From Alphaproteobacteria bacterium (GTDB lineage: Bacteria > Pseudomonadota > Alphaproteobacteria > Kiloniellales > J153): 5,084 nucleotides of DNA. Of this stretch, positions 1-5,084 are shown piece by piece. The DNA is taken from assembly GCA_003693905.1 (NCBI GenBank), contig RFLL01000407.1:1-5084 (forward strand), given 5' to 3'. Numbering within the stretch: position 1 is the stretch's first letter; every line of letters starts with the position of its first letter. The translations under genes were made by a program, and so were the position numbers. Under the pieces are notes generated by a model. The model had not been told where the DNA came from. It did not search any database and worked only from the letters and a program-made list of their open reading frames with translations.

Positions 1-1
1 C

Positions 2-733
2 TGCTCTACCGCCTCCATACGCATCTTTGCACAGGTATGGGGGACCTGTTTGGGGTTGGGGCTGGCGCTTGCCATCGCCCCCACCGCCGGCGCCTTCGAG
101 CCGAGCGACCTCGACCGTCTGCTGCGCACCGGCGCGTGCCCGGCGTGCCGATTGCAGGAAGCCGATCTGGCCGGGCGCACCCTTTCCCGCGGCAGCCCCG
201 TCAATGGCCGCATTGCACCGCTGGACCTCAGCAACGCCGACCTGCGCGGGGCGCGACTGCGGCGGGCCGACCTCGGTCGGGCCGATCTGCGCGGGGCCGA
301 TCTCACCGCAGCCGACCTCGGCGCGGCCGAACTGCGCTATGCCGATCTGCGTGGCGCGCGTCTTCATGGCACCGACCTGTCGGGCGCCAATCTCGCCTCC
401 GCCCGTCTCGATGAAGTCGACCTGCGCCGGGCCGATCTGCGCCGGGCGCGACTCATCCACACGCGGCTGGCCGGGGCGCGCCTCAACGGCGCCGATCTGA
501 GCGAAGCCCTGCTGGTCCGCACCTCGTTCCTCGACGCCGACCTGTCGGGAGCGAGTCTGCGCCGCGCCTTCCTGAGCGAGACCGACCTGCGCGGCGCGCG
601 CCTCGACGGGGCCGATTTCTCCGGCGCCAATCTGCTCAACGCCGACGGCCTCACCCAGCATCAGCTCGACCAGGCCTGCGGCGACGAGGCAACGGTCCTG
701 CCGGAGTGGCTGCGCATTCCCGCGTGCCGATAA
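2..733 (+). CDS. Exported pentapeptide-repeat protein, 5' end outside the window
   Basis: The frame is open from base 2 to the TAA at 731-733. The only in-frame start-like codon near the front is TTG at 50, which would give 227 aa; the true start probably lies upstream of the window. Numbering from that TTG, a hydrophobic stretch (residues 1-13, continuing upstream as far as an Arg) ends in AGA|FE at 13-17, a good signal peptidase I site, so the protein is probably periplasmic. A CPAC motif (Cys30, Cys33) precedes the repeats. Leu, or Phe in a few places, occupies every fifth position from 60 to 195 in A(D/N)LxG-type repeats. That is about 28 pentapeptides, or seven turns of a right-handed quadrilateral beta-helix. 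A short break at 46-57 keeps the five-residue register. The non-repeat tail has Cys210 and Cys226, a pattern seen in related secreted proteins. The family fold is clear. The function is unknown, and nothing shows enzymatic activity. The gene converges on glk. Confidence 0.85.
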   Translation, partial: CSTASIRIFAQVWGTCLGLGLALAIAPTAGAFEPSDLDRLLRTGACPACRLQEADLAGRTLSRGSPVNGRIAPLDLSNADLRGARLRRADLGRADLRGADLTAADLGAAELRYADLRGARLHGTDLSGANLASARLDEVDLRRADLRRARLIHTRLAGARLNGADLSEALLVRTSFLDADLSGASLRRAFLSETDLRGARLDGADFSGANLLNADGLTQHQLDQACGDEATVLPEWLRIPACR

Positions 734-772
734 GCACCGCGCCCGTCGGCATCCGTCGGTCCTCGTCGCCCC

Positions 773-1744
773 TCAGCGCCCGGACGACAGGTGGCGCAAC
801 AGCTCCATCAGGCCGAGAAAGGCCGGGTCCGGGTGGATCACGACACGGGTCGGAATGGCGCGCACATAGGCGCTCATCCGCCCCTTCGCCTCGAAGCGGC
901 TGCGAAACGCCGACCGGGCCAGAAAATCGACGAACCGCGGCACGATGCCGCCGGCGAACAGAACGCCGCCGCGCGCGCCATAAGTCAGCGCCACGTTTCC
1001 GGCCACGGTGCCCAGCATGGCACAGAAGGTTTCCAGCGTGCGCACGCACAGCGCACAGTCGCCGGCCAGGGCATGGCCGGTGATGGTGGCCACGTCGCGC
1101 ACCGGGGCACTCAGCCCTTCGACGGCGCCGATGGCCCCGTAGAGGTGCTCGATGCCGCCGCCCGAGAGCACGCGTTCGATCGAGACGTGCCCGACCTCGG
1201 CCCGCAGATGGGCGATCAGCCGCGCCTCGCGCTCGTCCACGGCGGGCATGGTGGCATGGCCGCCCTCGGTGACGAGAACCGCCGGATGGCGCGGATCGGG
1301 CAGATAGGCAGCCATGCCGAGACCCGTCCCCGGCCCGAGAACGGCCACCGGCGCCCGGCGCACGGCACGCCCGGCCCCGATGGTGATCAGATGGCGCGGC
1401 GCCAGACGCGGCACGGCCCAGGCGATGGCGGCGAAATCATTGACGATGCGCACCATGCGCAGCCCGAAGGCCGTGCGCAGCGCCGCGGCGGAGACGACCC
1501 ACGTACCGTTGGTGAGGTGCACGCGCTCGGACCCCGGCGGCCCCTCGACGGGACCGGCCACGGCCAGAACCGCCATCTTCGGGCGGGCCCGGGCATGTTC
1601 GCTCAAAAAGGTCCGGATCGCCGCCGCCGGTTCCGGGAAATCAGCGACGGCAAGGTGCACGATCGGGCCCAGCCGCCCCCCCTGCGCCAGGGCGAAGCGC
1701 GCATTGGTGCCACCGATATCGGCCAGCAGGGTCGGCGCCGCCAT
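773..1744 (-). CDS. glk: Glucokinase (group A, Glk family)
   Basis: This 323-residue protein is close in length to E. coli Glk (321 aa). It phosphorylates glucose with ATP to glucose-6-phosphate in the cytoplasm. All family motifs are present in order: the phosphate-1 loop DIGGTNARF at 9-17, VAGPV at 62-66, LTNGTW at 77-82, NDF with the catalytic Asp103 at 102-104, the phosphate-2 loop GPGTGLG at 137-143, EGGH at 160-163, ERVLSGGG at 190-197 and the adenosine-site GG at 265-266. Asn102, Asp103, Glu160, His163 and Glu190 match the E. coli glucose ligands with a constant +3 offset. It is not a ROK-family kinase. The ATG at 1742-1744 is 15 bases after the otsA stop, so it is the last visible gene of the operon. 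Its codons look more GC-rich at third positions than those of otsA and the GH15 gene. A likely job here is to supply glucose-6-phosphate to OtsA or to recycle glucose released by the GH15 enzyme; that role is inferred. Confidence 0.95.
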   Translation of the reverse strand: MAAPTLLADIGGTNARFALAQGGRLGPIVHLAVADFPEPAAAIRTFLSEHARARPKMAVLAVAGPVEGPPGSERVHLTNGTWVVSAAALRTAFGLRMVRIVNDFAAIAWAVPRLAPRHLITIGAGRAVRRAPVAVLGPGTGLGMAAYLPDPRHPAVLVTEGGHATMPAVDEREARLIAHLRAEVGHVSIERVLSGGGIEHLYGAIGAVEGLSAPVRDVATITGHALAGDCALCVRTLETFCAMLGTVAGNVALTYGARGGVLFAGGIVPRFVDFLARSAFRSRFEAKGRMSAYVRAIPTRVVIHPDPAFLGLMELLRHLSSGR

Positions 1745-1756
1745 GGCCGCGCGGAA

Positions 1757-1761
1757 TCCTC
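1757..1761 (-). promoter_or_regulatory. Probable ribosome binding site of glk
   Basis: On the minus strand GAGGA lies 12 bases before the glk ATG, slightly farther than ideal. It overlaps the otsA stop codon (TGAGGA). Ribosomes terminating on otsA would therefore end at the glk binding site, consistent with translational coupling. No better Shine-Dalgarno sequence is visible in the 15-base gap. Confidence 0.5.
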
Positions 1762-3151
1762 AGGCCGCAGGCGCCGAGGGCGCCGCGCTCAGGCGATCGA
1801 GGAACGACTGCTGCCAAGCTATCACGTCGTACTGACGCACGCGATCGACCATGCTCGACCAGCGTTCGCGCCGTTCCTCCAGCGACATGGTCAGCGCCTT
1901 GCGCAGCCCTTCGGCCACGCCTTCGATATCGTAGGGATTGACGATCACCGCCCCGTCGAGCTCGCACGCAGCACCGGCAAAGCGCGACAGAACCAGGACG
2001 CCAGGGTCCGCTTCCCTTTGTGCGGCGACGTACTCCTTGGCCACCAGATTCATCCCGTCGCGCAGCGGCGTGACCACGCCGACCCGACTCGAACGATAGA
2101 ACCCGGCCAGCGTCTGGCGACGGAACCCCTTGTTGAGATAGCGGATCGGCGCCCAGTCGAATTCGGCATAAGTGCCGTTGACACGGCCGACCACCGATTC
2201 GACCTCGTGACGCAGCATCATGTATTCGGGCACGTCGGCGCGCGACGGCGGCGCGATCTGCAGCATGACGATACGCCCGCGCAGATCGGGATAGGTGCTG
2301 AGCAGGTGGTCGATCGCCTCCATGCGGGCCACCAGCCCCTTGGAATAGTCGAGACGATCGACTCCGATCAGCAGCCGGCGTCCGCCCACGCTGTCGCACA
2401 GGCGTTGCGTCTGGGGCGAAGATTCCGCCTTCTGCGCATATTGGGCGAAAGCTTCGGCGTCGATGCCGATCGGAAACGTATCCGTGCGCACGTGGCGCCC
2501 GTAGGCGCGCACCACGCCGCCGTCGTCGATGGTTCCGCCAGCCTCGAACTCGATATATTCGTGAAAGGCGCGTAGATCGCGTTCGGTCTGGAACCCGACC
2601 AGATCGTATTCGCACAACGCCCTGACCAGATCGCGATGGTTCGGAAGGGCGAGCAGGATTTCCAGGTTTGGCCACGGAATGTGCAGGAAGAACCCGATGC
2701 GCTGACGACAGCCCATGCGCCGCAGATGACTGGCCATCGGGATCAGATGATAATCATGGACCCAGATCAGATCCCCCGGTCGCAACAGCGGTATCAGCTT
2801 GCCTGCCAGCATCGCGTTGACGCGTTCGTATCCGGTCCGATAGCGGCGATCGAACTCGCTCAGATCGAGGCGATAGTGAAACAGCGGCCACAGCGTGCGG
2901 TTGGCATAGCCGTTGTAGTATTCATCGTAATCGCGGTGTGACAGATCGACCGTCGCATAGGTCAGATTGCCGATTTCGAAAATGTCGACGGGTCCGGGTT
3001 CGTGCTCGTAGACCTTGCCGCTCCACCCGAACCACAGCCCGCCGCGCCCCTGGATCGCTGCCGCGACCGCGACCGCCAGTCCGCCTTCATTGCCCGCCTT
3101 GGATCGTTTGATCGGCGCGACCCGGTTGGATACGATGACAAGACGGGTCAA
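1760..3151 (-). CDS. otsA: Trehalose-6-phosphate synthase (GT20)
   Basis: This enzyme makes alpha,alpha-trehalose-6-phosphate from glucose-6-phosphate and UDP-glucose (some homologues use other nucleotide sugars) in the cytoplasm. The TTG start gives 463 aa, against 474 in E. coli, and begins MTRLVIVSNRV, like known OtsA N-termini. Residues matching the E. coli active site are all visible: Arg10 in SNR, the GG loop at 23-24, Tyr79, Trp88 in LWP, Asp133 in HDYH, His157 in FLHIP, Arg266 and Lys271 in RLDYSKG, and Asp365, Asn368 and Glu373 in RDGMNLVAKEY. There is no fused OtsB phosphatase domain: the C-terminus ends in a short Ala/Pro-rich tail. A GTG at 3166 would add five residues, but those codons contain the ribosome binding site, so TTG at 3151 is preferred. 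The start overlaps the GH15 stop as TTGA, and glk follows after 15 bases in the same frame. Confidence 0.96.
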   Translation of the reverse strand: MTRLVIVSNRVAPIKRSKAGNEGGLAVAVAAAIQGRGGLWFGWSGKVYEHEPGPVDIFEIGNLTYATVDLSHRDYDEYYNGYANRTLWPLFHYRLDLSEFDRRYRTGYERVNAMLAGKLIPLLRPGDLIWVHDYHLIPMASHLRRMGCRQRIGFFLHIPWPNLEILLALPNHRDLVRALCEYDLVGFQTERDLRAFHEYIEFEAGGTIDDGGVVRAYGRHVRTDTFPIGIDAEAFAQYAQKAESSPQTQRLCDSVGGRRLLIGVDRLDYSKGLVARMEAIDHLLSTYPDLRGRIVMLQIAPPSRADVPEYMMLRHEVESVVGRVNGTYAEFDWAPIRYLNKGFRRQTLAGFYRSSRVGVVTPLRDGMNLVAKEYVAAQREADPGVLVLSRFAGAACELDGAVIVNPYDIEGVAEGLRKALTMSLEERRERWSSMVDRVRQYDVIAWQQSFLDRLSAAPSAPAA

Positions 3152-4929
3152 AATGCCTCCTCCCACGACTTCGACAACCGCATGGCCGAATTGATCAATC
3201 CGACCATCGAGTAGGTCTGCGGGAAGTTACCCCAAAGTTCGCCGCTGTGCACGTCGATGTCTTCCGACAGCAGGCCGACGGAATTGCGGGCGGCGAGCAT
3301 GTCGCTGAACAAGGCGCGCGCTTCGTCGATCCGGCCCGCCGCGGCCAGTGCGTCGATGTACCAGAACGTGCATACGATGAATGAGGTTTCGGGCAGGCCG
3401 AAATCATCCGGCGCCTCGTAGCGGATCAGGTGGCGGCCGCGAAGCAGGCGTTTTTCGATCGTCTTCAAGGTTCCCTGGAAGCGTGCATCGGTCGCCGGCA
3501 GAAAACCCAGTTCAACCATCAACAGCAAACTGGCGTCAACGTGCTCGCCGCCGAAACTTTCGACGAAGCTGCCGATCCTGTCGTTCCAGGCGTAGGCGTG
3601 AATCCCTTCGGCGATGGTCTTGGCATGACGGCGCCAGTAGCGCGCCCGCCCGCCGAGGCCGAGGCGCCGCGCGATCTTCGCCAGCCGGTCACAGGCCGCC
3701 CAGCACATCAGGCTCGAATAGGTGTGCACCCGTGCGCGCGTGCGCAGTTCCCACAGCCCGGCATCGGGACTGTTCCACAGACTGACCGCCTTCTCGCCCA
3801 GAGGTTCCAGACGATCAAACAAGCGACGGTCGCCGGGGTGCTCCAGCCGCTGGTCAAAGAATGCCTGGGTACAGGCCATGATGACGCTGCCGTAGCCGTC
3901 GTTCTGCGTCTGGCGATGGGCATCGTTGCCGATCCGCACCGGGCCCATGCCGCGATAGCCGCGCAGGCTGTCGAGCGTGAACTCGATCAGACGGTTCTGC
4001 CGGGTGATGCTGTAGACCGGTTGCAGGTGCCCGTCATGCGCGGTCGCCACCACGTTGGTGATGTATTGCAGATACCCTTCCATGGTCCGTGTCACCCCCA
4101 GACGGTTGAGGGCGTGAACCACGAAATAGGAATCGCGCAGCCAGCAGAACCGGTAATCCCAATTGCGCCCGGTTCCCGGCGCTTCGGGAATCGAGGTTGT
4201 CATGGCGGCGATGATCGCCCCGGTTTCCTCGAAGTTGGACATCTTGAGGGTGATCGCGGCGCGAATGACCTCGTCCTGCCATTCGAACGGCACACTGAGA
4301 TAGCGGCACCATTCGCGCCAGTATTCGTCGGTCTGTTCCATGAACGTGCGCCCGACGTCGCGCGCCGAGTGTTCAAGGCTTTCGTCAGGGCCGAGAACGA
4401 AGGTGATGCAATCGTCGAGGATGAACTCGGTCTCTTCGAGAACGTAGGTGATCGGCGTATCCGTCGTCAGGCGCAGCGTCTGATCGGCCATGACATAGCG
4501 GACATGGTTGGATCCGCGCGTGATCTGCGGTTTCTGCGAGCCGTAATCATAGGTCGGCCGCAGGCGGATGCGGATGCTTGGCGTGCCGACCACCGGCCGC
4601 ACCGTGCGGATCAACATCATCGGCCGGAACACGCGTCCGAACTGCTTGAACCGGGGGGCGAAATCGACGACCTCGACGACCCCGCCTTCGGCATCCTCGA
4701 TCTCGGTCACGACGATCGTGGAATTGCGCCGATAGCTCTGGCGCGTACGCACCATCTCTCTTACTTCGACGGCGAAATATCCGGTGTCCCCCGCAACCGG
4801 GTTCAACAGCGAACAGAAGACCGGGTCGCCGTCAAAACGCGGCAGACAGGCCCAAACCATGCGCGCCCGCGCGTCGATCAACGCACTGACGTTGCAGTTC
4901 CCGATGACCGCAAGGTCAAGATTGCTCAT
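3148..4929 (-). CDS. GH15 glycoside hydrolase, probable alpha,alpha-trehalase
   Basis: The protein has 593 residues from the ATG at 4929, typical for bacterial GH15 trehalase/glucoamylase-like proteins. The N-terminus (about residues 1-200) is the beta-rich trehalase-like domain, opening with MSNLDLAVIGNC and including LPRFDGDPVF near 29-38. The (alpha/alpha)6 catalytic barrel follows, with NWDYRFCWLRD at 256-266, GLWE with presumed general acid Glu394, HTYSSLMCWAACDR near 402-415, and LLSEDID with presumed general base Glu556, followed by WGNFPQTYSM. No signal peptide or membrane segment is visible, so it should be cytoplasmic. GH15 includes glucoamylases, glucodextranases and trehalases; the tight linkage to otsA favours trehalose as substrate, but that is inference. 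An ATG at 4989 would add 20 residues unlike family N-termini; neither start has a strong Shine-Dalgarno sequence. The stop overlaps the otsA start. Confidence 0.9.
   Translation of the reverse strand: MSNLDLAVIGNCNVSALIDARARMVWACLPRFDGDPVFCSLLNPVAGDTGYFAVEVREMVRTRQSYRRNSTIVVTEIEDAEGGVVEVVDFAPRFKQFGRVFRPMMLIRTVRPVVGTPSIRIRLRPTYDYGSQKPQITRGSNHVRYVMADQTLRLTTDTPITYVLEETEFILDDCITFVLGPDESLEHSARDVGRTFMEQTDEYWREWCRYLSVPFEWQDEVIRAAITLKMSNFEETGAIIAAMTTSIPEAPGTGRNWDYRFCWLRDSYFVVHALNRLGVTRTMEGYLQYITNVVATAHDGHLQPVYSITRQNRLIEFTLDSLRGYRGMGPVRIGNDAHRQTQNDGYGSVIMACTQAFFDQRLEHPGDRRLFDRLEPLGEKAVSLWNSPDAGLWELRTRARVHTYSSLMCWAACDRLAKIARRLGLGGRARYWRRHAKTIAEGIHAYAWNDRIGSFVESFGGEHVDASLLLMVELGFLPATDARFQGTLKTIEKRLLRGRHLIRYEAPDDFGLPETSFIVCTFWYIDALAAAGRIDEARALFSDMLAARNSVGLLSEDIDVHSGELWGNFPQTYSMVGLINSAMRLSKSWEEAF
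3156..3163 (-). promoter_or_regulatory. Strong ribosome binding site that fixes the otsA start
   Basis: The minus strand reads GGAGGAGG, then CATT, then TTG. Taking the first GGAGG, the spacing to the TTG at 3151 is 7 bases, which is ideal. The site lies inside the last codons of the GH15 gene (Trp-Glu-Glu-Ala). It supports TTG as the otsA start and argues against the in-frame GTG at 3166, which lies upstream of it. Confidence 0.8.
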
Positions 4930-4966
4930 ATCCGATGTTTCAGATCCGTTTGCGCATCCATGTGCT

Positions 4967-5083
4967 CTACACGGGGGCCGTCGCGACATGCCGGTATCTC
5001 GGCCCGGCCGACGACTCGGCCGGCCCGCCCCCGGGCCGCGTGAGTATAACGAGCGCGCCGGTTGCCGCTAGCCCCAACGCATC
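4967..5083 (-). CDS. Possible C-terminal tail of an upstream minus-strand gene (partial)
   Basis: One minus-strand frame is open from the right edge of the window to a TAG at 4969-4967, 37 bases before the GH15 start. It encodes 38 residues: a hydrophobic stretch (LGLAATGALVIL) followed by a Pro/Gly/Ala/Arg-rich polar tail. This could be the last membrane helix and tail of an integral membrane protein read in the same direction as the operon. No family motif is recognisable. The piece is short, and some codons (CTA, ATA, AGA) are unusual for such GC-rich DNA, so it may be a chance open frame. Confidence 0.2.
   Translation of the reverse strand, partial: DALGLAATGALVILTRPGGGPAESSAGPRYRHVATAPV
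5004..5038 (-). other. GC-rich inverted repeats upstream of the GH15 gene
   Basis: Bases 5004-5011 and 5016-5023 form a perfect 8-bp stem with a 4-base loop. Bases 5021-5026 and 5033-5038 form a second 6-bp stem. The two share bases 5021-5023, so they cannot both form fully in one RNA. They lie about 75 to 110 bases before the GH15 ATG. No T-tract follows on either strand, so this is not a standard intrinsic terminator. It may be a leader structure, or simply a product of very GC-rich sequence. Confidence 0.35.
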
Positions 5084-5084
5084 A

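Noticed and set aside
364..654. A 96-codon minus-strand frame antisense to the pentapeptide repeats
   Set aside because: Its regular Arg/Ser/Ala pattern simply mirrors the 15-base repeats of the coding strand.
791..2575. A 594-codon open frame on the + strand antisense to glk and otsA
   Set aside because: Glk and OtsA on the minus strand have full-length, motif-complete proteins. The antisense frame is rich in His, Arg, Gln and Asp with no recognisable domain, as expected of an open shadow frame in GC-rich DNA.
1641..2675. A 344-codon minus-strand frame overlapping the end of otsA and the start of glk
   Set aside because: It is an arginine-rich frame-shifted reading of two well-supported genes.
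4927..4989. ATG at 4989 as the GH15 start, adding 20 residues
   Set aside because: The extra residues are polar and Arg/Pro/Cys-containing and do not resemble a signal peptide or family N-termini, which begin at MSNLDL. The binding site before it is no better than that of the inner ATG.
3430..5043. A 537-codon open frame on the + strand antisense to the GH15 gene
   Set aside because: Its length comes from GC-rich codon structure on the opposite strand. Its composition is atypical and it shows no motif, whereas the GH15 protein is complete.
5043..5048. TATACT on the minus strand, resembling a sigma-70 -10 box upstream of the GH15 gene
   Set aside because: No -35-like hexamer is present at 16 to 18 bases; the hexamer at 17-base spacing matches TTGACA at only two positions. 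One hexamer is too little to support a promoter.
1..5084. Search for mobile elements, CRISPR arrays, tRNA or rRNA genes, toxin-antitoxin or phage-defence genes
   Set aside because: No transposase motifs, terminal inverted repeats, spaced direct repeats or RNA-gene signatures were seen. The coding content is fully explained by four metabolic or structural genes.

Overview
The window is GC-rich bacterial DNA with tightly packed genes. Gene content and order (a GH15 trehalase-like enzyme, then otsA, then a group A glucokinase) fit a Gram-negative proteobacterium, most likely an alphaproteobacterium. That placement is inferred from gene families and base composition; no rRNA or other taxonomic marker is present.

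Layout. At the left edge, on the + strand, is a pentapeptide-repeat protein (about 2..733). Its reading frame runs off the window, and it carries an apparent export signal. A 39-base gap separates its stop from the stop of a convergent minus-strand gene block. That block is transcribed from right to left: a GH15 glycoside hydrolase (4929 to 3148), trehalose-6-phosphate synthase otsA (3151 to 1760) and glucokinase glk (1744 to 773). The GH15 stop and otsA start overlap as TTGA, and otsA and glk are 15 bases apart, so the three almost certainly form one operon. The remaining 155 bases at the right edge hold a strong GC-rich hairpin, a possible 11-codon leader ORF, and possibly the tail of another minus-strand gene.

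How the genes fit together. OtsA joins glucose-6-phosphate and a nucleotide-activated glucose to give trehalose-6-phosphate. The GH15 protein is best read as a cytoplasmic alpha,alpha-trehalase, or otherwise an alpha-glucosidase, releasing glucose. Glk phosphorylates glucose back to glucose-6-phosphate. With a trehalose-6-phosphate phosphatase (OtsB), which is not in this window, this would be a complete trehalose synthesis and recycling loop. The pentapeptide-repeat gene faces the other way and has no evident link to trehalose metabolism.

I see no mobile element, CRISPR array, tRNA or rRNA, and no wholly new system. The points most worth a second look are the glk-otsA-GH15 linkage, the TTG start of otsA with its ribosome binding site inside the GH15 coding sequence, the single TGA codon separating otsA from glk in the same frame, and the leader region at the right edge.
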